Shown here one piece after another: positions 27,372 to 36,138 of a DNA stretch of 64,000 bases (the first letter of the stretch is position 1; every line of letters begins with the position of its first letter). The notes beneath the pieces are model-generated. The model was not told where the DNA came from, made no database searches, and worked only from the letters and a program-made list of their open reading frames with translations. Position numbers and translations under genes: made by a program. This DNA is from Ensifer canadensis (GTDB lineage: Bacteria > Pseudomonadota > Alphaproteobacteria > Rhizobiales > Rhizobiaceae), in contig NZ_CP083370.1 in assembly GCF_017488845.2 (NCBI RefSeq), positions 3,686,001 through 3,750,000 of the forward strand, read 5' to 3'.

Positions 27372-28772
27372 TTAGTACCGGTAGTGTTCCGGCTTGAACG
27401 GACCCTGCTGGCCGACGCCGATATAGTCGGCCTGTTCGCGCGACAGCTCGGAGAGCTTCGCGCCCAGCTTGTTCAGGTGCAGGCGGGCAACCTTCTCGTC
27501 GAGCGCCTTCGGCAGAACGTAGACTTCGTTCTTGTAGTTCTCACCCTTGGTGAAAAGCTCGATCTGAGCCAGCACCTGGTTGGAGAACGAAGCGGACATC
27601 ACGAAGGACGGGTGACCGGTGGCGTTGCCGAGGTTGAGCAGGCGACCTTCCGACAGAAGGATCATGCGGTTGCCCTTCGGGAACTCGATCATGTCGACCT
27701 GCGGCTTGATGTTCGTCCACTTCAGGTTACGCAGCGCGGAGACCTGAATTTCGTTGTCGAAGTGGCCGATGTTGCCGACGATCGCCATGTCCTTCATCTC
27801 GCGCATGTGGTCCATGCGGATGACGTCCTTGTTGCCGGTCGTGGTGATGAAGATGTCGGCAGACGAAACAACATCTTCGAGCTGGACGACTTCGAAACCG
27901 TCCATGGCTGCCTGCAGGGCGCAGATCGGGTCGACTTCCGTGACCTTTACGCGGGCGCCAGCGCCGCTGAGCGAAGCAGCCGAGCCCTTGCCGACGTCGC
28001 CGTAGCCGCAGACAACGGCAACCTTGCCGGCCATCATCACGTCGGTGCCGCGGCGGATGCCGTCAACCAGCGATTCCTTGCAGCCGTACTTGTTGTCGAA
28101 CTTCGACTTGGTGACGGAATCGTTGACGTTGATTGCCGGGAAGGGCAGCAGGCCCTTGGCCTGGAGCTGGTACAGACGGTTGACGCCTGTCGTCGTTTCC
28201 TCGGTCACGCCCTTGATGGCGTCACGCTGCTTGGTGAACCAGCCCGGCGAAGCCTGGAGGCGCTTCTTGATCTGCGCGAACAGGATCTCTTCTTCTTCCG
28301 AACCCGGGTTGGAGAGAACGTCCTCGCCGGCTTCGGCGCGGGCGCCGAGCAGGATGTACATGGTCGCGTCGCCACCGTCGTCCAGGATCATGTTGGAGAC
28401 GCCGCCGTCGGTCCACTGGAAGATCTTGTCGGTGTAGGTCCAGTATTCTTCAAGCGTTTCGCCCTTGACGGCGAAGACCGGGATGCCGCTGGCAGCAATT
28501 GCTGCGGCTGCGTGGTCCTGGGTCGAGAAGATGTTGCACGAGGCCCAACGGATGTCAGCGCCGAGAGCCGCGAGCGTCTCGATCAGCACGGCCGTCTGGA
28601 TGGTCATGTGCAGCGAACCGGTGATCCGCGCGCCCTTCAGCGGCTTGGAGGCGCCGAACTCTTCGCGGCAGGCGATCAGGCCCGGCATCTCGGTTTCGGC
28701 GATCGTGATTTCCTTGCGTCCGAAATCGGCAAGACCGATGTCGGCGACGATGTAATCCTGAGTGGTGGTCAT
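27372..28772 (-). CDS. ahcY: S-adenosylhomocysteine hydrolase
   Basis: AhcY splits S-adenosylhomocysteine into adenosine and homocysteine, removing the inhibitor left by methyl transfer. The 466-residue enzyme carries the NAD-binding [10 protein letters not shown] motif, the substrate segment [15 protein letters not shown] and the C-terminal PDHYRY-type end (KPEHYRY). The ATG at 28772 has a CTGGAG site six bases upstream; the in-frame start at 28820 lacks family sequence. A perfect palindrome upstream (28906-28927) is a candidate operator, and a terminator follows the gene. Confidence 0.97.
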   Translation of the reverse strand: MTTTQDYIVADIGLADFGRKEITIAETEMPGLIACREEFGASKPLKGARITGSLHMTIQTAVLIETLAALGADIRWASCNIFSTQDHAAAAIAASGIPVFAVKGETLEEYWTYTDKIFQWTDGGVSNMILDDGGDATMYILLGARAEAGEDVLSNPGSEEEEILFAQIKKRLQASPGWFTKQRDAIKGVTEETTTGVNRLYQLQAKGLLPFPAINVNDSVTKSKFDNKYGCKESLVDGIRRGTDVMMAGKVAVVCGYGDVGKGSAASLSGAGARVKVTEVDPICALQAAMDGFEVVQLEDVVSSADIFITTTGNKDVIRMDHMREMKDMAIVGNIGHFDNEIQVSALRNLKWTNIKPQVDMIEFPKGNRMILLSEGRLLNLGNATGHPSFVMSASFSNQVLAQIELFTKGENYKNEVYVLPKALDEKVARLHLNKLGAKLSELSREQADYIGVGQQGPFKPEHYRY

Positions 28773-28905
28773 GAAATTCTCCAGGCTGATCTCTTCAAGC
28801 CGCTCTGGCCCTCTGGCCATCCGGCGGCACGACTATGCCTCCCGCGCATGTCATCGCGGTGAGAGTGCGATCGATCTATCAGGAATCCTGGGGCAGGGCA
28901 ACCTC

Positions 28906-28927
28906 GATATAAAGAAGTCTTTATATC
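28906..28927. promoter_or_regulatory. perfect 22-bp palindrome upstream of ahcY
   Basis: Arms GATATAAAGA and TCTTTATATC flank a 2-base spacer (AG), and a further CTTTATAT half-site adjoins on the right. The site lies 134 bases upstream of the ahcY start and 14 bases after the HPr stop. AT-rich palindromes of this kind suit ArsR-family SahR regulators that control ahcY and methionine genes in proteobacteria; that link is inferred. Confidence 0.6.
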
Positions 28928-28940
28928 TTTATATTGTCGG

Positions 28941-29234
28941 TCACATTTCTTCGCCGAACTTGTCGCGCACAAGCGCGTCGAGCGCATTCAGCGCTTCTTC
29001 GGCCTGCGCACCGCTGGCGGTGACGCAAACGCTTGAGCCGGTGCTGGCGGCCAGCATCATCAGGCCCATGATCGAGGTGCCCCCGACGGTGCTGCCGTCC
29101 TTCGACACCGTGATTTCGGCATCGTAGGCCTCGACCGTTTGTACGAACTTCGCCGAAGCGCGGGCGTGGAGGCCGCGTTTGTTGACGATGAGGAGCTCGC
29201 GCGTCAGCAACATGTCGGTGCGATGGTCCATCAT
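28941..29234 (-). CDS. HPr family phosphocarrier protein
   Basis: The 97-residue protein is HPr of an incomplete, regulatory phosphotransferase system. His23 in GLHARASAKF is the site phosphorylated by enzyme I. Ser54 in GGTSIMGLMML corresponds to the regulatory serine targeted by HPr kinase. The 31-residue spacing between them equals that of His15 and Ser46 in classical HPr. Its ATG overlaps the stop of the EIIA gene (ATGA). No sugar-specific membrane EII gene is present nearby, consistent with a regulatory role. Confidence 0.92.
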   Translation of the reverse strand: MMDHRTDMLLTRELLIVNKRGLHARASAKFVQTVEAYDAEITVSKDGSTVGGTSIMGLMMLAASTGSSVCVTASGAQAEEALNALDALVRDKFGEEM

Positions 29235-29632
29235 TTTCCACTCAGGACGCGGCTGGCGACGTTGATGTATTTGCGTCCCGCCTCGGAAGCCTCCAGCAGG
29301 GCCTTGTCCATGTCGCTTTCGCCACGCACGCCGGCCAGCTTGATCAGCATCGGCAGGTTGACGCCGGCGATGACTTCGACCGTGCCGCTGCGCATGACCG
29401 AGATGGCAAGATTGGAAGGCGTGCCGCCGAACATATCGGTGAGAATGATGACACCGTGGCCCTCGTCGACATTGGTCACGGCGTCGAGGATATCCTGCCG
29501 ACGCTGATCCATGTCGTCCTCGGGGCCGATGCAAACGGTCTCGATAGCTTTTTGCGGACCGACAACATGCTCGAGCGCGTGCCGGAATTCCTCAGCCAGC
29601 TTGCCATGGGTGACAAGCACAAGTCCGATCAT
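29231..29632 (-). CDS. PTS EIIA component, mannose-family type
   Basis: This 133-residue protein is an EIIA-Man domain with its phosphoacceptor His9 in LVLVTHGKLAEEF and the LTDMFGGTPSNLA block. It accepts phosphate from HPr. It is a stand-alone EIIA with no IIB, IIC or IID partner in the window. In alphaproteobacteria this protein forms a signalling rather than transport branch with HprK and HPr. It lies 156 bases downstream of hprK and overlaps the HPr gene. Confidence 0.92.
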   Translation of the reverse strand: MIGLVLVTHGKLAEEFRHALEHVVGPQKAIETVCIGPEDDMDQRRQDILDAVTNVDEGHGVIILTDMFGGTPSNLAISVMRSGTVEVIAGVNLPMLIKLAGVRGESDMDKALLEASEAGRKYINVASRVLSGK

Positions 29633-29788
29633 GGGTATCTTTTCTCCGACTGCACGCGCAATTCACTGATGGTCAGATATCGCAATGCAGCAATTTCGTC
29701 CACCTGTTGGGGCGGCCATCTTGGCAAGGAAAAGGCGAAGTGCAAGCCAAAAATGCCGAAAAACCAGCCCAGTTGCCTGCAACTATAG

Positions 29789-30244
29789 CTAAAATCCTAA
29801 TTTTTCGGGTAGCAGCACACGCAGAACAGCAAGCACGTGTACGCCGTTTTCAATGGGGACGCGAACAATTGGCAGGCTGCCACCGCCGGGTAGGGGAAGT
29901 TCCTCGTTTTCCGGCGGCATGCGCGGATCGAATGGCGCGTTGACGGGCAGGATTGCCCAATCCATTACCGCTGCATGCACCGTCTCGAGCCTGGCAATGC
30001 CGGCGCCGCGGATCTCTATCAGGCCTTCGATCGACGCGGGGCAACGGGCGATTATTCGGCCCTGCTCCATTGACAGGTCGACACGATCGTCGGCGACCAG
30101 TGCCGCAAAGTGTCCCATCTGCTGTGCCGCCGAAATACAGGCGAGCGCCAGCCGCGATTTGCCGATGCCGGAAGGTCCGGTTACCAGAAAGCCGGTCGTG
30201 CCGAGAACCATTGCCGTGCCGTGAATGTTGTGCCGCGGCGTCAC
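29789..30244 (-). CDS. hprK: HPr kinase/phosphorylase, short form
   Basis: The 151-residue protein has the HprK catalytic domain only: Walker A VTGPSGIGKS at residues 21-30, the ADDRVDL block and the late HprK signature IEIRGAGIARL. The N-terminal domain of Gram-positive HprK (about 130 residues) is missing, which is normal for alphaproteobacteria. It phosphorylates the regulatory serine of HPr. It starts with GTG overlapping the chvG stop codon (GTGA), coupling it to the two-component system. Confidence 0.92.
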   Translation of the reverse strand: MTPRHNIHGTAMVLGTTGFLVTGPSGIGKSRLALACISAAQQMGHFAALVADDRVDLSMEQGRIIARCPASIEGLIEIRGAGIARLETVHAAVMDWAILPVNAPFDPRMPPENEELPLPGGGSLPIVRVPIENGVHVLAVLRVLLPEKLGF

Positions 30245-32022
30245 GCGTGCGGCTCGGCGGGCAGGGAAAGCACGAAGCGGGCGCCGACGATCCGCCGATC
30301 CGGACCCATGATGTTCTCGGCCTTCAGCGTGCCGCCGTGCGCTTCGGCAATCTGCCGGGAGATGGACAGGCCAAGACCGGAGTTCTGGCCGAAGTCTTCG
30401 CCTTCCGGCCTGTCGGTATAGAAGCGTTCGAAGATCCGGTCGATGTCTTCTGCCTGGATGCCGGGACCATTGTCCTCGATATAGACGAGGCAGCGCGACC
30501 GGGAGCGCGTCAGGCGCACGACGATGCGGCCGCCCTGTTCGGGTACGAAGGAGCGGGCGTTTTCGATCAGATTGGTGATGATCTGGCCGATGCGCAGTTC
30601 GTAGCCGTTGATGGCGAAGCGCGCCTTGGGGCTGTCCTTGCGGTCGATGACGAAATCGAGCAGCACCGGCTTCTTCTTGCTGCGGATCTGGCGCGAGATA
30701 TCGACGAGGTCGCCCAGCAGTTTTTCGAGGTCGATCACCTTGGCGTCGCTACGCGCAAGCTCGGCGTCAAGACGCGAGGCGTCGGAGATATCGCTGATCA
30801 GGCGGTCGAGGCGACGAACGTCATGCTGGATGACGTCCATCAGCCGCTTCTTCGATTCGTCGGTGCGGGCGAGCGGAAGCGTTTCGACTGCGCTGCGCAG
30901 CGACGTCAGCGGATTCTTCAACTCATGGCTGACGTCGGCGGCGAAATTCTCGATCGCCGCGATTCTGTCGTAGAGTGCGGTCGTCATCTCGCGCAACGCG
31001 ACGGAGAGATTGCCGATCTCGTCCTGGCGCGACGAGAAATCAGGAATTTCCTCGCGCTCCTTGGCACCGCCGCGACGCACCCGGATGGCGGCGGCCGAAA
31101 GGCGCCGCAACGGATTGGCGATCGTCGACGACAAGAGCAGCGACAGAATGACGTTGACGAGGGCGGCTACCCCGAACACGCGGATGATGGCGAGGCGTTC
31201 GGCATGCACGATCTTGTCGATATCGCCGGCCTGGGTGGACAAGAGCAGCACGCCGAGAACGGCGCGGGACCGCTGCACTGGCACGGCGACCGAGACGATG
31301 AGCTCGCCCTTTTCGGTCACGCGGCGCACCGCACCACGCACGCCGGTCAGCGCGTTCATCACTTCCGGATAGATCGATCCGTTGCCGCCCGGCGGCTCCT
31401 TGTAGAGCGGCAGGTCGCCCGACTGCAGCAGGCGGTTGATCCAGCTTCCGAACTTTTCCTCGATACCGGTGGCTTCGGGATCGACGGGCGGCAGGTCGAA
31501 GCGCAGCACCTGGCCGCCGCTATAAAGGTGGCGCGAATCGAGCAGCAGATCCGCATCGGCGTCGAACAGGCGCGCGCGGGTGCGGGTCGGCGAGATCAGC
31601 CGCCTGAGCACCGGAGCCACCCGTTCCTGGATGATGGGGAAATCGAGGTCTTCGTCGCTCGGCAGCGGCGTGATGCTCTGGCCGGCCTGCAGCTCCAGCA
31701 GTTTTTCAGGATCGATGGTGATCGAATTGGTGTCGACGGAGGCGGAAGCCGAAATGGCGCCGGCGATGATTTCGCCCTGGGTCAGCAGGCTTTCGACGCG
31801 GGCGTCGATCAGCCCTTCGCGAAACTGGTTGAGATACATGATCCCGCCGACCAGAACCACGAGCGCAACGAGATTGAAGAAGACGATCCGTCGCGTCAGG
31901 CTCGAAAAGACGGCGTTGCCGAACAGGCGGCGAATCAGCGTGAACGAATAGGCCCAGCGCCGGCCTTTCGCCGATGTCCGTCCGTCAAGTTCATCGACAT
32001 CGCCTTGCAAGACTTCCACCAA
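30241..32022 (-). CDS. chvG: ChvG/ExoS sensor histidine kinase
   Basis: The 593-residue membrane kinase has a transmembrane segment near residues 45-65, a periplasmic sensing region, a second membrane segment, HAMP, the H-box FAADVSHELKNPLTSLRSAVETL (phosphoacceptor His) and an ATPase domain with EDNGPGIQAEDIDRIFERFY and GLGLSISRQIAEAHGG. ChvG-ChvI controls exopolysaccharide, motility and acid or host responses in rhizobia and Agrobacterium. The gene lies 228 bases downstream of chvI and overlaps hprK by four bases. Confidence 0.95.
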   Translation of the reverse strand: MVEVLQGDVDELDGRTSAKGRRWAYSFTLIRRLFGNAVFSSLTRRIVFFNLVALVVLVGGIMYLNQFREGLIDARVESLLTQGEIIAGAISASASVDTNSITIDPEKLLELQAGQSITPLPSDEDLDFPIIQERVAPVLRRLISPTRTRARLFDADADLLLDSRHLYSGGQVLRFDLPPVDPEATGIEEKFGSWINRLLQSGDLPLYKEPPGGNGSIYPEVMNALTGVRGAVRRVTEKGELIVSVAVPVQRSRAVLGVLLLSTQAGDIDKIVHAERLAIIRVFGVAALVNVILSLLLSSTIANPLRRLSAAAIRVRRGGAKEREEIPDFSSRQDEIGNLSVALREMTTALYDRIAAIENFAADVSHELKNPLTSLRSAVETLPLARTDESKKRLMDVIQHDVRRLDRLISDISDASRLDAELARSDAKVIDLEKLLGDLVDISRQIRSKKKPVLLDFVIDRKDSPKARFAINGYELRIGQIITNLIENARSFVPEQGGRIVVRLTRSRSRCLVYIEDNGPGIQAEDIDRIFERFYTDRPEGEDFGQNSGLGLSISRQIAEAHGGTLKAENIMGPDRRIVGARFVLSLPAEPHA

Positions 32023-32184
32023 GTCTTTCCGCTCCCGCAGCGGGAGTATCCCCGCCGTATCTTCTGATTGCGACCAGGCGTCACCCGGATGTCGGGTTTC
32101 GCAGATCCGCGGATGTTCTTTCTGGTCTTCGGTCTCGTGGATCCGATGCCACCGGCCAAGCCAAGAGGCGGGTCAAAGCCTGCC

Positions 32185-32227
32185 GCCATCGCGTCGGTTC
32201 TGAATGCTCCACAAACGACGCGATGGC
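32185..32227. promoter_or_regulatory. 12-bp inverted repeat between chvI and chvG
   Basis: GCCATCGCGTCG and CGACGCGATGGC are perfect inverted arms 19 bases apart, 24 bases after the chvI stop codon. There is no T-tract on the minus strand. It could attenuate read-through into chvG or be part of an intergenic mosaic element, which is known at this junction in Sinorhizobium. Confidence 0.55.
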
Positions 32228-32250
32228 AAGTGCTGAGACCCCGCGTCGCT

Positions 32251-32979
32251 TCAGGCCATCTCGCGGAAGCGGTAGCCGACGCCGTAAAGCGTCTCGATCA
32301 TGTCGAAGTCATTGTCGACCATCTTGAACTTCTTGCGCAGCCGTTTGATGTGGCTGTCGATGGTGCGGTCGTCGACATAGACCTGCTCGTCATAGGCGGC
32401 GTCCATCAGCGCGTCGCGGCTCTTCACCACGCCCGGGCGCTGGGCGAGGGAGTGAAGAATGAGAAACTCGGTCACCGTAAGCGTGACCGGCTCGTTCTTC
32501 CAGGTGCAGGTGTGGCGCTCCTGGTCCATGGCCAGCTGCCCACGCTCGAGCGAGCGCGAGGGCGTGTCGGAAGTCTTGGGTGTTCCGGCGGTGCCGCCGG
32601 CTGCAGCCGCTTCGCGGTTGGCCGCCCGGCGCAGGATCGCCTTGACGCGCTCGACCAGCAGGCGCTGGGAGAACGGCTTGGTGATGAAATCGTCCGCACC
32701 CATCTTCAGGCCGAAGAGCTCGTCGATTTCCTCGTCCTTGGAGGTCAGGAAGATCACCGGCAAATCCGACTTCTGACGCAGGCGCCGCAACAGCTCCATG
32801 CCGTCCATGCGCGGCATCTTGATGTCGAAGATCGCAAGCTGCGGCGGTCGGGCCAACAGGCCTTCGAGCGCCGAGGCGCCGTCGGTATAGGTCTCGACCT
32901 TGTAGCCTTCAGCTTCAAGCGCGATGGATACGGACGTCAGGATATTCCGGTCATCATCGACAAGCGCGATGGTCTGCAT
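32251..32979 (-). CDS. chvI: ChvI response regulator, OmpR/PhoB type
   Basis: The 242-residue regulator begins [14 protein letters not shown], has its phosphoacceptor Asp52 in [13 protein letters not shown] and ends with a winged-helix DNA-binding domain containing [15 protein letters not shown] and YGVGYRFRE. It is phosphorylated by ChvG. The ATG at 32979 is preferred because ACGGAG lies nine bases upstream; ATG 32997 is an in-frame alternative. It is divergent from pckA across a long AT-rich gap. Confidence 0.95.
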   Translation of the reverse strand: MQTIALVDDDRNILTSVSIALEAEGYKVETYTDGASALEGLLARPPQLAIFDIKMPRMDGMELLRRLRQKSDLPVIFLTSKDEEIDELFGLKMGADDFITKPFSQRLLVERVKAILRRAANREAAAAGGTAGTPKTSDTPSRSLERGQLAMDQERHTCTWKNEPVTLTVTEFLILHSLAQRPGVVKSRDALMDAAYDEQVYVDDRTIDSHIKRLRKKFKMVDNDFDMIETLYGVGYRFREMA

Positions 32980-33308
32980 CGTGTTCAACTCCGTCATTTG
33001 AGGCCGATCGCCGGTTTCGTCTCCGAATCTGCGGCAACCGCGAGTCACGGGTGCGTTACTTGAGTATAAAGGTGGAACAAATTGTGGCGAAGCCCAAAAT
33101 GCGCTCAAGCGTACACTCCGTCGCCCAGAGGCAGATATGGCGCAGGGAACTCGGATTCAACCGATTAAAAAAACGATAATTTTCTTTAAATCGATTAATA
33201 TACTGAAATCATTATTCTTTTTTTGACGTCGCCTTGTTTTTGAGCGAGCATGCAAGTATGTTCCGGCCAGATTTAACGCCAATGGCCAAACACGAAGGAA
33301 GCTTGACC
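32980..33308. other. AT-rich divergent control region between chvI and pckA
   Basis: This 329-base gap has no convincing gene. From about 33160 to 33225 it is strikingly AT-rich, with A-runs and T-runs and two CGATTAA repeats, unlike the rest of the window. It must carry the promoters of both chvI and pckA. TTGACG at 33223-33228 is a possible -35 element for pckA, but I cannot place its -10 box. Confidence 0.6.
33185..33200. promoter_or_regulatory. LacI-type near-palindrome upstream of pckA
   Basis: TTTAAATCGATTAATA is symmetric at 6 of 8 pairs about a central CG, with a perfect AATCGATT core. It lies 109 bases upstream of the pckA start. A LacI-family regulator (PckR) controls pckA in Sinorhizobium; assigning this site to it is inference. 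Confidence 0.4.
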
Positions 33309-34919
33309 ATGGAGCAACTCGGCACTCGCAATGCAGCGAACGGCTTGGAAAAACTCGGCTTTACGGATCTCGATGTGGTCCGCTACAACCTCGAAGCCCC
33401 AGAGCTTTATGAAGAAGCCATTCGCCGCGGCGAGGCTCAGCTGACGGCGCACGGCGCGATCGTTGCGCGCACCGGTCAGCACACTGGCCGCTCCCCGAAG
33501 GACAAGTTCGTCGTTCGTGATGCGTCCACCGACGATCAGATCTGGTGGGACAACAACAAGCCGCTGTCGCCGGAGCATTTCGCCGTGCTGCGCCAGGATA
33601 TGCTTGATCATGCCAAGGGCATGTCGCTCTATGTCCAGGATCTCGTTGGCGGCGCCGACAAGGACAATGCCCTGCCGACCCGCGTCGTCACGGAATTTGC
33701 CTGGCATTCGCTGTTCATTCGCAACCTGCTGATCCGTCCGGAGCGTGGTGCGCTGGCTTCCTTCCTGCCGAAGCTGACGATCATCGACCTGCCGAGCTTC
33801 AAGGCTGATCCCGAGCGGCACGGCTGCCGCACGGAAACGGTCATTGCCTGCGATCTGACCAACGGTCTCATTCTCATCGGCGGTACGTCCTATGCCGGCG
33901 AGATGAAGAAGTCGGTATTTACCGTTCTGAACTACCTGCTGCCGAAGAAGGGCGTCATGCCGATGCACTGCTCGGCCAATGTCGGCCCTGAAGGCGATAC
34001 CGCCATCTTCTTCGGCCTGTCGGGCACCGGCAAGACCACGCTTTCGGCCGATCCGACCCGCACGCTGATCGGTGACGATGAGCATGGCTGGGGAGAGCAG
34101 GGCGTCTTCAATTTCGAAGGCGGTTGCTATGCCAAGGCCATCCGTCTCTCCGAAGCGGCCGAGCCGGAAATCTTCGCGACGACCCGCCGCTTCGGCACCG
34201 TCATGGAGAACGTCGTTCTCGACGAACGCCGGGTTCCCGATTTCGACGACGGTTCGCTGACCGAAAACACCCGCTGCGCCTATCCGCTCGATTTCATCCC
34301 GAATGCCAGCGAAACCGGTACCGCGCCGCAGCCGCGCACGATCATCATGCTGACCGCCGATGCCTTCGGCGTGATGCCGCCGATCGCCAAGCTGACGCCG
34401 GAACAGGCGATGTATCACTTCCTGTCTGGCTACACCGCCAAGGTCGCAGGCACCGAGAAGGGCGTCACCGAGCCGGAAGCAACGTTCTCGACCTGCTTCG
34501 GCGCGCCGTTCATGCCGCGTCACCCGTCGGAATACGGCAACCTGCTGAAGGATCTGATCGCCAACAACGGCGTCACCTGCTGGCTGGTCAACACCGGCTG
34601 GACCGGCGGTGCCTATGGCGCCGGCAGCCGCATGCCGATCAAGGTGACCCGCGCCCTGCTCGCGGCAGCCCTCGACGGTTCGCTGAACGCTAGCGAACTG
34701 CGCACTGACGCGAACTTCGGCTTCGCCGTGCCGGTTTCGGTACCGGGCGTCGACGACGGCATTCTTGATCCGCGCTCGACCTGGGCTGATGGTAACGCCT
34801 ATGACGCTCAGGCCCGTCGCCTCGTCGATATGTTCGTCGCCAACTTCGCCAAGTTCGAAGACCATGTCGATGGCAGCGTCCGCGATGCAGCTCCCGGCAC
34901 GAAGATTGCCGCCGAATAA
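33309..34919 (+). CDS. pckA: phosphoenolpyruvate carboxykinase (ATP)
   Basis: PckA converts oxaloacetate and ATP to phosphoenolpyruvate, the entry to gluconeogenesis. The 536-residue enzyme has the P-loop GLSGTGKT (residues 236-243), the [18 protein letters not shown] metal and substrate block and the NTGWTGG(A)YG motif. The ATG at 33309 gives the normal family length and has a GAAGGAAG site upstream; the in-frame start at 33234 adds 25 residues with no family support. A strong terminator follows. It is divergent from chvI. Confidence 0.97.
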   Translation: MEQLGTRNAANGLEKLGFTDLDVVRYNLEAPELYEEAIRRGEAQLTAHGAIVARTGQHTGRSPKDKFVVRDASTDDQIWWDNNKPLSPEHFAVLRQDMLDHAKGMSLYVQDLVGGADKDNALPTRVVTEFAWHSLFIRNLLIRPERGALASFLPKLTIIDLPSFKADPERHGCRTETVIACDLTNGLILIGGTSYAGEMKKSVFTVLNYLLPKKGVMPMHCSANVGPEGDTAIFFGLSGTGKTTLSADPTRTLIGDDEHGWGEQGVFNFEGGCYAKAIRLSEAAEPEIFATTRRFGTVMENVVLDERRVPDFDDGSLTENTRCAYPLDFIPNASETGTAPQPRTIIMLTADAFGVMPPIAKLTPEQAMYHFLSGYTAKVAGTEKGVTEPEATFSTCFGAPFMPRHPSEYGNLLKDLIANNGVTCWLVNTGWTGGAYGAGSRMPIKVTRALLAAALDGSLNASELRTDANFGFAVPVSVPGVDDGILDPRSTWADGNAYDAQARRLVDMFVANFAKFEDHVDGSVRDAAPGTKIAAE

Positions 34920-34932
34920 GCATTGCTGGCTA

Positions 34933-34948
34933 TGATTCACGTGAAACC
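34933..34948. promoter_or_regulatory. parS-like palindrome, site B
   Basis: TGATTCACGTGAAACC matches the parS consensus TGTTTCACGTGAAACA at 14 of 16 positions, with an intact TTCACGTGAA centre. It lies 14 bases after the pckA stop and overlaps the left arm of the pckA terminator. ParB binding is inferred from the sequence alone. Confidence 0.4.
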
Positions 34949-34976
34949 CGGCCTCAATGGCCGGGTTTCACTTTTT
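34941..34976 (+). terminator. rho-independent terminator of pckA
   Basis: GTGAAACCCGGCC and GGCCGGGTTTCAC form a perfect 13-bp stem with a TCAAT loop, followed directly by TTTTT. It begins 22 bases after the pckA stop codon. Confidence 0.92.
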
Positions 34977-35136
34977 GTGGTTGCTTGTTTTCAAGCGGTT
35001 CGCTCTGTGCGCTGCAGCGCACGCGTCAAATGTGACGCGCAAAGGACGCTGTAAGGCTCGAGATCTGCTGCATAATTTTCTCCGTAAATCGATTCCGGTT
35101 TTAGGAATTATGCAGTAGAAAGCGCCAGGAGCGATC

Positions 35137-35571
35137 ATGGCCAGCGACCCTTTATACATCAACGAACAGATCGTTATCGCCGGGTGGGAACTCAGCGAGC
35201 AATTCGTGCTGGCTGGCGGGCCGGGTGGACAGAACGTCAACAAGGTGTCGACGGCCGTTCAGTTGTTCTTCAATGTCCAGGCCTCGCCCGCGCTCACCGA
35301 TCGCATCAAGGCCAACACCCTGAAGCTCGCCGGTCGCCGCGCCTCGAAAGACGGCGTGTTGATGATCGAGGCCAGTCGCTTTCGCAGCCAGGAGCGCAAC
35401 CGCGAGGATGCCCGTGAACGGCTGAAGGAGATGATCCTGAAGGCCGCGGAGCCGCCGCCGCCACCGCGCAGGAAGACCAAGCCGACACGCGGCTCGATCG
35501 AGCGCCGACTGAAGGAAAAAACCGGTCGCGGCGAGACCAAGAAGTTGCGCGGCCGCCCGACTGGCGAGTGA
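35137..35571 (+). CDS. arfB: alternative ribosome-rescue factor ArfB
   Basis: ArfB hydrolyses peptidyl-tRNA on ribosomes stalled at mRNA ends. The 144-residue protein has the release-factor GGQ motif (residues 30-32) in AGGPGGQNVNKVSTAV and a basic C-terminal tail (RRKTKPTRGSIERRLKEKTGRGE) that would enter the empty mRNA channel. It lacks the codon-recognition domain of RF1/RF2, as expected for the family. It is read from a CCAGGAGCGATC ribosome site and stands alone between pckA and the LysM gene. Confidence 0.92.
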   Translation: MASDPLYINEQIVIAGWELSEQFVLAGGPGGQNVNKVSTAVQLFFNVQASPALTDRIKANTLKLAGRRASKDGVLMIEASRFRSQERNREDARERLKEMILKAAEPPPPPRRKTKPTRGSIERRLKEKTGRGETKKLRGRPTGE

Positions 35572-35664
35572 CTTGCGGTTGCGGATTCTTTTCGGCTGTC
35601 CCTTGTCTTTTGTCGCCAAGCGCCCTCTCTTATCGCGCAGGAACTTTTGCAGAAGGAGAAATCC

Positions 35665-36138
35665 ATGGGCCTTTTCAGTTTTATCAAGAACGCCGGCAAG
35701 AAGTTGGGCATTGGCGGTGACGACGATGCGCCTGATGCCGACAGCGTCCAGAAGGAACTCGCTTCGCACGATCTCGGCACCAAGGACGTCCAGGTCGAAG
35801 TCGTCAACGACAAGGTGGTGCTGAAGGGTGTCGTCAAGGATCAGACGGCGTTCGAGAAGGCGGTCGTCGCCGTCGGCAACACGCTCGGCGTGTCTTCGGT
35901 CGAAGCGTCTGAGCTGAAGGTGGCGGATGCCGGTGCAGCGCCCGCGCCCGCCAAGGCCCCCGTCTTCTATACCGTCAAGAAGGGCGACAACCTCTGGAAG
36001 ATCGCCGAGGCGCAGTACGGCAAGGGCAAGGGCGCCAAGCACACGGTCATCTTCGAGGCAAACAAACCGATGCTGACCCATCCCGACAAAATTTACCCCG
36101 GTCAGGTGCTGCGCATTCCGGATCTGGATGCCGCGTGA
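35665..36138 (+). CDS. BON-LysM domain protein (Kbp/YgaU type)
   Basis: This 157-residue protein begins MGLFSFIKNAGKKLGIGG. It has a BON domain at about residues 22-85 and a LysM domain at about 103-152 (YTVKKGDNLWKIAEAQYG and HPDKIYPGQVLRIP). The same layout occurs in E. coli Kbp/YgaU, a potassium-binding protein; the LysM part may also bind peptidoglycan. There is no signal peptide. The ATG at 35665 follows AGAAGGAGAAATCC. It overlaps the next gene by four bases (GTGA). Confidence 0.88.
   Translation: MGLFSFIKNAGKKLGIGGDDDAPDADSVQKELASHDLGTKDVQVEVVNDKVVLKGVVKDQTAFEKAVVAVGNTLGVSSVEASELKVADAGAAPAPAKAPVFYTVKKGDNLWKIAEAQYGKGKGAKHTVIFEANKPMLTHPDKIYPGQVLRIPDLDAA

Noticed and set aside
27384..28862. 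492-codon open frame antisense to ahcY
   Set aside because: It mirrors the ahcY codon pattern in GC-rich DNA, has no recognisable domain and no ribosome site, and ahcY is certain on the other strand.
28773..28940. Possible SAM or SAH riboswitch in the ahcY leader
   Set aside because: I could not find the conserved core of the SAM-II or SAH classes; the palindrome explains the visible symmetry better.
29953..32067. 704-codon open frame antisense to hprK and chvG
   Set aside because: It crosses two well-supported genes and reads as a compositional shadow without motifs.
33273..34940. 555-codon open frame antisense to pckA
   Set aside because: It starts inside the pckA terminator region and has no family features.
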